From Terriglobia bacterium (GTDB lineage: Bacteria; Acidobacteriota; Terriglobia; Acidiferrales; UBA7541): a stretch of DNA of 64,000 nucleotides. Numbering within the stretch: position 1 is the stretch's first letter; each line of letters opens with the position of its first letter. The DNA is taken from assembly GCA_020072805.1 (NCBI GenBank), contig JAIQGC010000024.1:47577-111576 (forward strand), read 5' to 3'. The position numbers were made by a program, and so were the translations under genes. The notes under the pieces were generated by a model. That model saw only the letters and a program-made list of their open reading frames with translations. It did not search any database and had not been told where the DNA came from. Positions 27,428 to 37,332 of the stretch are shown here, in pieces.

Positions 27428-28759
27428 CTATCCTTCATATAGCTTCTTGATCAACTGCCCCTTCATCTCGAATCTCGGCAGCGTGCCTGCGGGAACCAGC
27501 TGCACGGAGGCGGGCACGGTCAGCATGCCTTTAATCTTATCTTCCAGTTGTTTTTTCAGGACGGGCTGGTCGGCCGAGCCATTGGCGCATTCGGCGACAA
27601 CTTTGAGGGGCGGCTTCACCCCGGGACCGGGCTGATCGAGCAGAATCTGTATCTCGCCGGTCACCTGCGGATAGAAGCTAGAAACGATATCGCGGACGGC
27701 GGAGGGGAAGACGTTGACGCCCAGGACGATGAGCATGTCATCGGTGCGGCCGACGCAGCGCATCTTGTAGCTGGTGCGGCCGCAGTTGCAGGAGGTGGCC
27801 AGGATGGAGACGCGGTCGCGAGTGCGGAAGCGCAGCAGCGGGACGCATTCGCGTTCGAGAGAAGTGTAGACCAGTTCGCCGGAAACGCCCGACTCGATGG
27901 GAAGAACCGCGCCGGTCTCGGGGTCAATGATTTCCGTATAAACGTACTCCTGGCCGCAGTAGTGCATCCCGGTCTGCTCCGGGCATTCGCCGAAGATGAT
28001 CGGACCCATGTCGGCATTGCCGAGTCCCTCGGTGACGCGCGCGCCCCACTCTTCGGTGAGCTTGGCGCGAATTGAGGGGATGCCGGCGCCGGGTTCCGCT
28101 CCGCAGACCAGTTTCTTAATGCCGAAATCGCGCGGGTTCATCTTGGCTTCCCGGCGGATGTATTCGGCGAGATAGATGGCGTAAGAAGGCGTGCAGTGGA
28201 TGACGTTGGCGCCCAACGAGCGGGCGTAGAGGACCACCTTTTCGGACGCGCCGGTGCCCAGGGGCACGAAGGTTGCGCCAATGAGCTCCATGGCGTCCTT
28301 CGAAGGCAGGCCGCCGACGAACATGGTAAGCCCTGCGGCGTGAATAACGATATCCGAGGGGCGAATGCCCTGGGTATAGAAGGAGCGCGCGGTCATGTTG
28401 GTCCAGCACTGCGCGTCCTTGCGGGTGACGCCGACGAAACTGGGCCGTCCGGTGGTGCCGGTCGAGGAATGCAGGCGGACGACGTCCACCATGTCGGCGG
28501 CCATGTGGCGGCCGAGAGGCGGGCTGGCCAATTGGCTTTCGCGCAACTCTTCCTTGGAAGTGAAAGGAAAGCGGGCCAAGTCGTCGAGCGAGCGGAAATC
28601 GGCACGGCGAAGGCCGGCGGCGGCGAATTTGTCCTGGTAGAAGAGCGAGCGGGCGAAAAGGTAGTCGAGTTGAGTGGAAAGTTTCTGCACCTGCAACTGG
28701 CGCAGGGCGGCGGGGCTCATCGTTTCTATTTCGGGGTCCAGGTATTGCTCGGTTCTCAT
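27428..28759 (-). CDS. PaaK-like phenylacetate-CoA ligase family protein
   Basis: LHSSTGTTGRPSFVGVT; CNCGRTSYKMRCVGRTDDMLIVLGVNVFPSAV. Confidence 0.85.
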   Translation of the reverse strand: MRTEQYLDPEIETMSPAALRQLQVQKLSTQLDYLFARSLFYQDKFAAAGLRRADFRSLDDLARFPFTSKEELRESQLASPPLGRHMAADMVDVVRLHSSTGTTGRPSFVGVTRKDAQCWTNMTARSFYTQGIRPSDIVIHAAGLTMFVGGLPSKDAMELIGATFVPLGTGASEKVVLYARSLGANVIHCTPSYAIYLAEYIRREAKMNPRDFGIKKLVCGAEPGAGIPSIRAKLTEEWGARVTEGLGNADMGPIIFGECPEQTGMHYCGQEYVYTEIIDPETGAVLPIESGVSGELVYTSLERECVPLLRFRTRDRVSILATSCNCGRTSYKMRCVGRTDDMLIVLGVNVFPSAVRDIVSSFYPQVTGEIQILLDQPGPGVKPPLKVVAECANGSADQPVLKKQLEDKIKGMLTVPASVQLVPAGTLPRFEMKGQLIKKLYEG

Positions 28760-28921
28760 CGTGATGGTACGTCGCAGCTCCGGAGGGGCTGGGGCTTCTA
28801 CTGCTTGTCACTGTACCGCACTCAACCAACTGCTCAAATCGGACGGTCCGCGACGGGTGGAACAAAAGCCCGGAGAAACGAGTGGCCGGCAGATTTCGCC
28901 GGCCACTCGGTCCCCGCGGGG

Positions 28922-31900
28922 TTAGAAGGAGTACTTGAGCGAGATCTGGAGCTGGCGCGGATTGAACATGGTGCGCGCCGAACCAAAGCTCGGGTTGGGG
29001 ACCGGGGGGCCGGCCACCGGGCAGCTGAAAACTGTGATTTGCTGTATGGCAATCGAGGTAGCGTCCTTATAGCTGACGGGAACCTGGCCGTTGCAGAAGC
29101 CGTAGGTTCCGTAAACAGAGGTGACTTCGTTCACGTTGGGCCGGTTGAGGGCGTCGAAGACGTCCAGGGCCAGATCGATCCTCTGCTTCTCACGGAACTT
29201 AAAGTGCTGCGTGAGGCGCAGGTCAACCGTCTTGAACTTGTCGCCCCAGTAGGTGTTGCGGGCGGAAAGACCGACGCGATCGGTGACCGGGTTGGTGTCA
29301 TTGTTGGCGTCAAAGCCCACGAACATGGTGAAGGGGCGGGCGCCTTGCAGGGTGACGATGCCGCTCAACTCCGTATTGCGCAGGAAGGTCTCCTTCGGTC
29401 CGGTGGCGGTAAAGTTGGCCACGAAGCGGTGACGCACGTCCTGGTTGGAGTTTCCGCGTTCGGCGGCCCGGTTATAGAGATCCTGAGGGGTGCTGACGAA
29501 GGTGGTGAACGTGCCGTCATCCAGGGTCTTGGAGTAGGTGTAGTTGGCGTTCCAGCTCAGATTCTGGCCAATCCGCTGCTTCGCGGTAAAGGTCACACCG
29601 TGATAGACGCTGTTCCCGCTGTTGTCGGTGTAATAGAGCAGACCGACAGGGATGAGCACGCTTTGGAAGTAGCTCTTGCCGGCCGGGAAATCCGGCGGCG
29701 GAGCGGCGTAGTTGCCAAACGCATTGGAACCGCACTCATACCAGCCGGTGGTCATGGAAGGCGTCACACCGCCGGTGGAGTTTGACGGGCAGACGTTCAA
29801 GTTTTCCGCGCGCACCTGATGGTGAGCGGAAACGAAGAGATAGCCAATGTTGAGCACCAGGCCATGTCCGATTTCGCGGTCAATTTCAAAACTGCCCTGC
29901 TCGGCGTAGGGCATCTTGCTGGCGGTTTCAACCGTGCCGTCACCCACGGTGGAGAATTCCGGTTTGGTGACGTCGGTGACTAGTTGAACGGGAGTATAGA
30001 GGCCATTGATGAGAAGATTCGCGGCCGTGTTCGCCGGTATCCAGCCGAGGCTCGGAACGAAGGGCTGCTGGTTGAGCGCGTAGGTGGCGTTCGGCCCGCC
30101 CTGGCGGATGCCCGGCAGGTCATAGTTGGTTCCGGAACAGTTCGCAGTGGGCACCACGCAGACGAACGTCGTGGGGCGCTGCGGCCGGGTGACGAAGAAG
30201 AACGACGTGTTATACCGGTCGCTGAAGAGACCGAAGCCGGCGCGCACAACGGTGTGCTTGTCCGGCGAATAGGCGAAGCCGACGCGCGGCTGGAACGCCT
30301 TGTAGTAGTGATTGACGGTATCGCTGATGCCCGGCTCGAAATCCCAGCGCACCCCGTAATTCACTGTGAATTTGGAGCTGACGCGCCACTGGTCCTGCGC
30401 GTAGAAGCCCAGGTAGCCGTGCTTCATGTCCGAGAAATAATTCGGAGTTTGGCTGTCCTGATAGGCCTTATCCCAATTCAAAGGCAGGGAAAATGCCGGA
30501 GCCGTGGCTGCGGTGCCATCCACCACCGAGGTGTCCGCCGAACCCAGCGGAGAGGGCCAGAAGACGATCGGGGTGCCGTTCATGAACCCAGGAAGCGGAC
30601 AGGTGTCACCCGGGTTGGCCGTATATCCCAAAGCGGGCATCGGAGATCCCCTTTGGATATTGATGAAATTGGCGAAGTCCACCAGGCAGTCAACGCTGGG
30701 CAGAACGATGCGCATCGGAGAGAAACCCGGCCAGATGATGTGGTCGTCGACACGGTTATAGTCGGCGCCAAACTTGGCTACGTGCGCTCCCTTAACCCAC
30801 GAAACGTTGTCCGAAAGCTGGATGCGGCTCTCGTAGGTGGCGTCGAATACGCCGAAGTTATGCCCCATCAGCAGCGAGTTGGGGATATCCAGACCGGGCT
30901 GGCCCGTGACGCCGGGGAAAGTGGAGTGGCGCCGGCCATACTGAACGAGCACCGAATTCATCAGATTGGGAGAAAATTGCGTATTGAGCGTGCCCACCAG
31001 GGACTGATCGCGCAGGAAGTTATCGTGCGCGCTGCTGGGAGCGGCAATGCCTCCTCCGTCCAGCGTGTCGCCCATGAGCACGTTCAGGCTGCGGCCATCC
31101 TCGATGCTGTAGCGCAGGGCCAGACGGTTGTTCTTGTTGATTTCGTGGTCCAGCTTGATGAAGCCCTTGTCGGTATCCTGGGTCTTCAGGTTGCCGGTGA
31201 GCTCGTCGAATTGACCCGGCGCGCCGCCATACAGCATTGCCTTCGCCGTATTGATCAACGCCAGATTGGCCATCAGCACCGGGGACTGCACCGGCGCTTC
31301 CGCGCGGCGCTGTCCTTCGTAGTTCATAAAGAAGAACGTCTTATCCTGCTTGATGGCGCCGCCCAAGGTGCCGCCAAACTGGTTCTGCCGGAACGTCTTC
31401 GGCAGCGGGTCAGGCAGAAGCATGGGGCGCGCGTTCATGGCGCTGTTTTCCAGGTAATCGTAGAGTGAGCCGTGCCGGTCGTTGGTCCCGGACTTGGTGA
31501 TGATGTTGACGATGCCGCCCATGGCCCGGCCCTGTTCCGCCGAGAAGCCGTTGTTGACCACGCGGAATTCGCTGACCGCCTCCTGCGAAGGAGTGGCGCG
31601 CTGCGAACCGGTGGCGGAGTTGATGGTGTCCGCTCCGTCCACGGTAACCAGGTTGCTCAGGTCGCGCATGCCGCCAAACGAGATGCGCGTAACTTCCGTC
31701 TCGGTGATGGTGGACTGCAGCGAGGTGCGGCCGGTGGTGACGCCGGGGGTGAGCAGGGCGAAGTCGGTGAAGAGGCGGCCGCTGATGGGCAGCGAGCCGA
31801 TCTGCTTCGAGTCAATCACCTGGCTGACTTCCGTACGCGTGGGCTCGACGGGCGGGGTCTCGGTGCTGACTTCGACTTTTTCGCCGACCGCGGCGACCTT

Positions 31901-32236
31901 GAGATCGATGTCAATGGTGGCCACCTGACCGACGCTCAAGACGATTCCGGTGTGCGTGGACTTGGCGAAACCGGTGGCATCCACGACCAACTCGTAATGA
32001 GCCGGCGACAGATTGGGCAGAACGTAATAGCCCGTATCCGTGGAAACGGCCGAATAGGTGCGGCCAGTATCCACGTCGCGCAGGGTGACCGTGGCCTTGG
32101 CCACGGAACCACCGCTGGCGTCACGGATTGTGCCGTTCAACTGCGCGCCGCTGCTGCCCTGCGCGTAAGCGGCAGGCATGCCAGCTACCAAGAAGACTAT
32201 CGCGAAAACGACTAAGAGCATTCCCCGTAGTTTCAT
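28922..32236 (-). CDS. TonB-dependent receptor, Oar-like with carboxypeptidase-regulatory N-domain
   Basis: Signal peptide; GTIRDASGGSVAKATVTLRDVDTGRTYSAVSTDTGYYVLPNLSPAHYEL; plug FGGMRDLSNLVTVDGADT; C-terminal LQISLKYSF. Confidence 0.9.
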   Translation of the reverse strand: MKLRGMLLVVFAIVFLVAGMPAAYAQGSSGAQLNGTIRDASGGSVAKATVTLRDVDTGRTYSAVSTDTGYYVLPNLSPAHYELVVDATGFAKSTHTGIVLSVGQVATIDIDLKVAAVGEKVEVSTETPPVEPTRTEVSQVIDSKQIGSLPISGRLFTDFALLTPGVTTGRTSLQSTITETEVTRISFGGMRDLSNLVTVDGADTINSATGSQRATPSQEAVSEFRVVNNGFSAEQGRAMGGIVNIITKSGTNDRHGSLYDYLENSAMNARPMLLPDPLPKTFRQNQFGGTLGGAIKQDKTFFFMNYEGQRRAEAPVQSPVLMANLALINTAKAMLYGGAPGQFDELTGNLKTQDTDKGFIKLDHEINKNNRLALRYSIEDGRSLNVLMGDTLDGGGIAAPSSAHDNFLRDQSLVGTLNTQFSPNLMNSVLVQYGRRHSTFPGVTGQPGLDIPNSLLMGHNFGVFDATYESRIQLSDNVSWVKGAHVAKFGADYNRVDDHIIWPGFSPMRIVLPSVDCLVDFANFINIQRGSPMPALGYTANPGDTCPLPGFMNGTPIVFWPSPLGSADTSVVDGTAATAPAFSLPLNWDKAYQDSQTPNYFSDMKHGYLGFYAQDQWRVSSKFTVNYGVRWDFEPGISDTVNHYYKAFQPRVGFAYSPDKHTVVRAGFGLFSDRYNTSFFFVTRPQRPTTFVCVVPTANCSGTNYDLPGIRQGGPNATYALNQQPFVPSLGWIPANTAANLLINGLYTPVQLVTDVTKPEFSTVGDGTVETASKMPYAEQGSFEIDREIGHGLVLNIGYLFVSAHHQVRAENLNVCPSNSTGGVTPSMTTGWYECGSNAFGNYAAPPPDFPAGKSYFQSVLIPVGLLYYTDNSGNSVYHGVTFTAKQRIGQNLSWNANYTYSKTLDDGTFTTFVSTPQDLYNRAAERGNSNQDVRHRFVANFTATGPKETFLRNTELSGIVTLQGARPFTMFVGFDANNDTNPVTDRVGLSARNTYWGDKFKTVDLRLTQHFKFREKQRIDLALDVFDALNRPNVNEVTSVYGTYGFCNGQVPVSYKDATSIAIQQITVFSCPVAGPPVPNPSFGSARTMFNPRQLQISLKYSF

Positions 32237-32381
32237 TCCAGCACCCCTTTATGTGTTAGGCAGCCGTTAAGCGCCTATTCCCAAATCACTGCTTACCTAA
32301 GATAAAAAATCCCATGGGCCTCGACAGACCCATCGCAACGTGAGGGATGATTTACAACGGGCGGAATTGGTTGTCAAGGCA

Positions 32382-32405
32382 ATAATCGAGCATTCGTGCG
32401 ATTAT
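32382..32405. promoter_or_regulatory. Candidate PcaR-type paired operator (site B)
   Basis: ataatcg-agcattcgtg-cgattat; reverse strand contains CGATAATCGCAC. Confidence 0.6.
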
Positions 32406-32428
32406 CGTTGTTTCGCCTTTTCCCTTGC

Positions 32429-32455
32429 TTGACATCTCAATCTCCTGGGGATAAT
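32429..32455 (+). promoter_or_regulatory. Putative sigma70 promoter of the PQQ dehydrogenase gene
   Basis: TTGACA (32429-32434)-N15-GATAAT (32450-32455). Confidence 0.4.
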
Positions 32456-32505
32456 CAACTGTTACACGCCTGTGACTGGCACGCCCACGGGTCAGGAGAA
32501 TCCAC

Positions 32506-34710
32506 ATGGATCGAAGGACAATTTCCGTCATCGCGGTGGGACTGGCAATGGCAGTGGCAGGGCTTTACGCACCGAGTTCCGCTTTCGCGCAGGGCGCGAA
32601 GAGCGCCGGCGCGAAAAAGCGCGCGAGCGCGGTCAAAGCCGCCGCGGTGAATGGAAAGCGCATCGCCCAGGCCGACCAGGAGCCGGGAAACTGGATGAGC
32701 CAGGGGCGCACCTACAGCGAGCAGCGCTTCAGCCCGCTGAAGCAGATCAATGAGAAAAACATCGGGGAACTGGGGCTGGCGTGGTCCTACGACCTGGACA
32801 CGCATCGCGGGCAGGAGGCCACGCCGCTGGTGGTGGATGGAACGATGTATTTTTCGACGGCGTGGAGCAAGGTGGTGGCCCTGGATGCGGCCAGCGGAAA
32901 ACTACGCTGGGAGTATGACCCCAAAGTGCCGGGGGAATGGGCCATCAACGCCTGCTGCGACGTGGTCAACCGCGGCGTGGCCGTCTGGGAAGGAAAAGTT
33001 TTCGTGGGCACGCTGGACGGGCGGCTGGTGGCGCTGGATGCGGCCACGGGCAAGCTGCTCTGGGAAACGCTGACGATTGATCGCAACTGGCGCTATACGA
33101 TCACCGGAGCGCCGCGCGTGGTCAAGGGCAAGGTGCTGATCGGCAACGGCGGAGCGGAAATGGGCGTGCGCGGGTATGTCTCGGCTTACGATGCCGCGAC
33201 GGGCAAGATGGCGTGGCGTTTCTACACCGTGCCGGGTGATCCCTCGAAGCCCTTCGAGAGCCCGGCAATGGAAAAGGCCGCTAAAACCTGGACGGGCGAA
33301 TGGTGGAAGTACGGGGCAGGCGGAACGGCATGGGACGCGATTGTGTACGACCCGGACCTCGATCTGGTGTATATCGGCACCGGGAACGGCTCGCCGTGGG
33401 ACCGCCGGGTGCGCAGCCCGCAGGGCGGCGACAATCTCTACCTCAGCTCCATCGTGGCCCTGAATCCGGATACCGGCGAATACGTCTGGCACTACCAGGA
33501 AACGCCGGGAGAGAGCTGGGACTTCACCGCCTGCCAGCCCATTATCATTGCCGACCTCAAGCTGGATGGGCGGACGAGGCGCGTTCTGCTGCATGCGCCG
33601 AAGAACGGGTTCTTCTACGTGCTGGACGCCAAAAGCGGCGAGCTGATTTCGGCCACGGCGTACACGAAGACCACCTGGGCCACGGGAGTGGACCTGAAGA
33701 CGGGGCGGCCAATAGAAACGCCCGTGGGGCGCTACCCCGGCACCAGCCCCGAGCCCACGCAGCCGGGCCCGCTGGGCGGGCACAACTGGCAGTCCATGTC
33801 CTATAGCCCGCTCACCGGCCTCGTCTACATTCCCGTACACGAATCGGGTTTTCTGTACAAGTCCGACCCGGAGTTCACGCCCAAGAAGCTGGCATTCAAC
33901 ACCGCCACGGACGGCGTAGCCGCGGGCATGCCGCAGGATCCCAAAATCAAGAAAGCGATTCTGGAGGGGATCAAGGGGCGGCTGGTGGCCTGGGACCCGG
34001 TGCAGCAGAAGAAAGTGTGGGACGTGGAACGGCCCGGACCGTGGAACGGAGGAATCCTGTCCACGGCGGGAAACCTGGTCTTTGAAGGAACGGCGTCGGG
34101 AAATTTTGAAGCCTACCGCGCGAATAGCGGCGAGAAGCTCTGGTCGGCGCCGGCGCAGACCGGAATCATCGCCGCGCCCATCAGCTATACGGTGAAGGGC
34201 GAGCAGTACGTAGCGGTGCTGGCGGGTTTGGGCGGAGCCTTTCCGCCGAACACCGGCGAGGTGTCGCACAAGCGCGGGCTGATGCTTCCGCTGATCACCG
34301 GCGAGGTGTCGCACAAGTCCGGGCTGATGCACAACGTGAGCCGCATGCTGGTGTTCAAGCTGAACGGCAAGGCCACGCTTCCGCCGCGCAAGGTGGTCGA
34401 GCCGGTGCTGAATCCCCCGCCCTCGACGGCCAGCGCGGAGGAGATTCACAAGGGCGAAAAACTGTTCCAACGCTACTGCTCGGCCTGCCATGGAGACGTC
34501 GCGGTGGGGGGCGGAGTCCTGCCGGACCTGCGCTATTCGGGGACGCTGACGGATGACACCTTCTACAGCGTGGTTCTCGACGGAATCCTGAAACAGGCAG
34601 GGATGATCGCCTTCGGCAAGGAACTCTCGAAGGAAGATGCCACGCTCATCCGCGAGTACGTGATCTATCGGGCGAACCAGAGCGTGGAGGAGAGCAAACA
34701 GAAGAATTAG
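32506..34710 (+). CDS. PQQ-dependent quinohemoprotein alcohol dehydrogenase with C-terminal cytochrome c
   Basis: NDAxx-type PQQ propeller, [11 protein letters not shown] vicinal Cys pair, [39 protein letters not shown] heme domain. Confidence 0.9.
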   Translation: MDRRTISVIAVGLAMAVAGLYAPSSAFAQGAKSAGAKKRASAVKAAAVNGKRIAQADQEPGNWMSQGRTYSEQRFSPLKQINEKNIGELGLAWSYDLDTHRGQEATPLVVDGTMYFSTAWSKVVALDAASGKLRWEYDPKVPGEWAINACCDVVNRGVAVWEGKVFVGTLDGRLVALDAATGKLLWETLTIDRNWRYTITGAPRVVKGKVLIGNGGAEMGVRGYVSAYDAATGKMAWRFYTVPGDPSKPFESPAMEKAAKTWTGEWWKYGAGGTAWDAIVYDPDLDLVYIGTGNGSPWDRRVRSPQGGDNLYLSSIVALNPDTGEYVWHYQETPGESWDFTACQPIIIADLKLDGRTRRVLLHAPKNGFFYVLDAKSGELISATAYTKTTWATGVDLKTGRPIETPVGRYPGTSPEPTQPGPLGGHNWQSMSYSPLTGLVYIPVHESGFLYKSDPEFTPKKLAFNTATDGVAAGMPQDPKIKKAILEGIKGRLVAWDPVQQKKVWDVERPGPWNGGILSTAGNLVFEGTASGNFEAYRANSGEKLWSAPAQTGIIAAPISYTVKGEQYVAVLAGLGGAFPPNTGEVSHKRGLMLPLITGEVSHKSGLMHNVSRMLVFKLNGKATLPPRKVVEPVLNPPPSTASAEEIHKGEKLFQRYCSACHGDVAVGGGVLPDLRYSGTLTDDTFYSVVLDGILKQAGMIAFGKELSKEDATLIREYVIYRANQSVEESKQKN

Positions 34711-34758
34711 CAGGCATTTCTCACGAGCAGCGGCACGCCTGCGCCATCGGATTGAAAA

Positions 34759-34785
34759 GGCCCGCCCTCTGAAGAGGGCGGCTAC
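34759..34785 (-). repeat. REP-like hairpin with GTAG end
   Basis: ggcccgccctctgaagagggcggctac. Confidence 0.65.
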
Positions 34786-34851
34786 AGAAATTCCAGGATT
34801 GCGATTGAACAAACAGTCGCGCTGACGACGCAGCGGGTGGGCCGTCTGCGG

Positions 34852-35817
34852 CTATTTGCCCAGGACGGCCTTGACCGCCTTGACGATCTTGGCTTCGTCC
34901 GGGAGCACGAACGTCTCCATCGGCTCGCTGTAGGGGATGGAGGTATCCAGCGCGGTCACCATCCTGACCGGCGCCTTCAGCAGATCAAATCCGTGTTCGG
35001 CCACTTCGGCGGCGATGATCGCCGAAACGGAAGCATGGCGCGGGGCCTGATCCACCAGCACCAGCCGTCCGGTCTTTTTGAGCGAAGTGAGAATGGTCTG
35101 CACATCGAGAGGAGCGATCGTGCGCGGGTCAATCACCTCTACGCTGATGCCCTCCTTGGCCAGCGCTTCGGCGGCGGCCAGGGAATGCTTGACCATCCAT
35201 CCAGTGGCCACGAGCGTGACGTCCGAACCGGTGCGCTTGATATCGGCCACGCCGAAGGGGATGACGAACTCGCCGTCGGGCACCGGGCCTTTGTCGATCG
35301 TCAGCATGTAGTGGTGCAGGTACACGACCGGATTGTCGTCGCGGATGGCCGCAGCCATCAGTCCCTTGGCGTCGGCGGGCGTGGAGGGAAGAACCACTTT
35401 CAGACCGGGAATGCCCATCATGGTGTGATAGATGCAGTTGGAATGCTGCCCGGCCCAGCCCGCGGCGAATCCGTATCCCGCCTTGAAGACCAGGGGCACC
35501 TTGACCTGCCCGCCGGTCATGTAGCGGATGCGCGGCGCCTCGTTGAGCACCTGGCCCATGGCCACCAGCATGAATTCGCTCATCCACAGTTCGACGACGG
35601 GGCGCAGGCCGGTCATGGCCGCGCCCACGGCGATGCCCATCTCCGCGGTTTCCGAAATGGGGGTGATGCGCACGCGGTCCTTGCCAAACTGGCGGACCAT
35701 GGGATCGCGCTCGGTCATGCCCAAATTCTGGCCGTAGAAAATCACGTCGGAATCGCGCTTCATCTCTTCCACCAGGGCGGTGGCCATCGCTTCGGCGTAC
35801 ATCATTTCGCGCGGCAT
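34852..35817 (-). CDS. 2-oxo acid dehydrogenase E1 component, beta subunit
   Basis: MYAEAMATALVEEMKRDSDVIFYGQNLG; VIDPRTIAPLDVQTILTSLKKTGRLVLVDQAPRHASVSAIIAAEVAEHGFD. Confidence 0.9.
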   Translation of the reverse strand: MPREMMYAEAMATALVEEMKRDSDVIFYGQNLGMTERDPMVRQFGKDRVRITPISETAEMGIAVGAAMTGLRPVVELWMSEFMLVAMGQVLNEAPRIRYMTGGQVKVPLVFKAGYGFAAGWAGQHSNCIYHTMMGIPGLKVVLPSTPADAKGLMAAAIRDDNPVVYLHHYMLTIDKGPVPDGEFVIPFGVADIKRTGSDVTLVATGWMVKHSLAAAEALAKEGISVEVIDPRTIAPLDVQTILTSLKKTGRLVLVDQAPRHASVSAIIAAEVAEHGFDLLKAPVRMVTALDTSIPYSEPMETFVLPDEAKIVKAVKAVLGK

Positions 35818-35831
35818 CGGTTTCTCCCTCT

Positions 35832-36864
35832 CTAGGCGTACACGTACTTGAGTGCGTCTTCGGGCGCCGGGAAGGGGCTTTTCAGCGCGAACTGCACCAC
35901 CTCTTCCATCTCCGCGCGAACGCCTTCTTCGATTTTCTTGGCCGCTTCGTCGCTCAGCGTAGCGTTGCCAGTTAGCTTGGCGCGGAACTGCAGAATGGGA
36001 TCGCGCGCGCGCGCCGCCGCGTATTCCGCTTTCCGCCCGTAGGTTTCAATCGCTTCGTGCTCGGGGGAACTGCGTGGGCACGGGAGGCACGGTGATAGCG
36101 TTGCCGTGCGCGCTGAAACGGTAGAACTTGGATTCGATCAGGCTGGGCCCGCGTCCGGCGCGCGCGCGTTCCACGGCCGTGCCCACTGCTTCAAACACCT
36201 TCAGCACGTCCGTTCCGTCCACGGTCACGCCGGGAATGCTGTAGGCCTGGGCCTTCTGCGAGAGCGGGTCGCCGGCGGCTTCGTTGGCGTCTTCCAAGCT
36301 GACGTGCGTATAGACCTGATAGCCGTTGTTTTCGAGGATGTACACGATGGGCAGCTTCCACACCGAAGCCATATTGAGCGACTCATGGAACGCGCCCTGC
36401 TTGCTCGCTCCATCGCCGAAAAAGCAGTAGACCACCTGCCCCGTCTTTTTCACCTGCGCCGTCAGCGCCGCTCCGGTAGCATGGGCGATGGATTGGCCGA
36501 TGATGCCCGAAGTTCCCGGAAAGTGATGGGCGGGATCGGCCAGGTGCATCGAGCCGCCGTAGCCCTGGCACAGCCCGTCCTTGCGGCCATAAATTTCGGC
36601 CATGATTTTCTTGGCCGGTGAGCCCAGCACGATGGGATAGCCGTGGCAGCGGTAGGTGGGCATGGCCAAATCTGTTTCGTTGCGCGTGGCCAGCGAACCC
36701 ACAATGGAGGCTTCCGCGCCGTCGGCCAGATGCGAGTGCCCGCGAATCGCTCCGGGATGCTCGATGAAGGTGCGCTTGATGCGCTCCTCGAACTCGCGAA
36801 TGCGCACCATCTGCGTGTACATCCAGATCAGGCGCTCTTGGGAAAGTGCTTCCCGCTTTTCCAT
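35832..36864 (-). pseudogene. 2-oxo acid dehydrogenase E1 alpha subunit, frameshifted near the C-terminus
   Basis: MEKREALSQERLIWMYTQMVRIREFEERI...; in-frame stop after TQFPRARSD, but shifting one nt at the G5 run 36063-36067 continues FPEHEAIETYGRKAEYAAARARDPILQFRAKL... to a stop at 35832. Confidence 0.75.
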
Positions 36865-36883
36865 GACTGGCTCCCTCCTGCGT

Positions 36884-37147
36884 TCAGGACTGCGGAATAA
36901 CGTCGCCGGGCTGCCCGATATGGCCGAGCAGGTCGCCCACCGGAACTTCCGAGTCTTCCTTGGCGACAATCGCAAGCAGCACGCCCCCGGCGGGGGCGTC
37001 CAGCTCATAGTTCACCTTGTCGGTCTGCAGTTCGACGATGGGCTCGCCGGACTGGATGGCGTCGCCCACCTGCTTGAGCCACTTGATGACGATCACCTTG
37101 GTGGTGGGAATTCCGCCGGTTTTGGGAACTCGAACGCTGGTAACGAT
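36884..37147 (-). CDS. Stand-alone lipoyl-domain protein
   Basis: VRVPKTGGIPTTKVIVIKWLKQVGDAIQSGEPIVELQTDKVNYELDAPAGGVLLAIVAKEDSEV lipoyl domain; start uncertain (ATC after SD, or upstream ATG at 37234). Confidence 0.7.
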   Translation of the reverse strand: MVTSVRVPKTGGIPTTKVIVIKWLKQVGDAIQSGEPIVELQTDKVNYELDAPAGGVLLAIVAKEDSEVPVGDLLGHIGQPGDVIPQS

Positions 37148-37312
37148 GGATTCCTCCCGCCACGAATGTGCGCCGCAAGCGCACGCGTGGGTCCGCAAAA
37201 ATCTCTCAAATTTTGGCGCTCTTCGCGCGGCCATCGAACGGCCGTTCAAATTGCCTACAGCGATTTGTAAACCCAATTCAGGCGTCTGTCAATTCACCCT
37301 CGCGCGCGCCGG

Positions 37313-37326
37313 CCGATAATCGCCAC
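37313..37326. promoter_or_regulatory. Single PcaR-like box (site D)
   Basis: ccgataatcgccac; upstream of lipoyl-E1 genes. Confidence 0.35.
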
Positions 37327-37332
37327 GCAAGT

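Noticed and set aside
28196-29785. 529-aa plus-strand ORF opposite ligase and TonB receptor
   Set aside because: Antisense shadow spanning two confident genes
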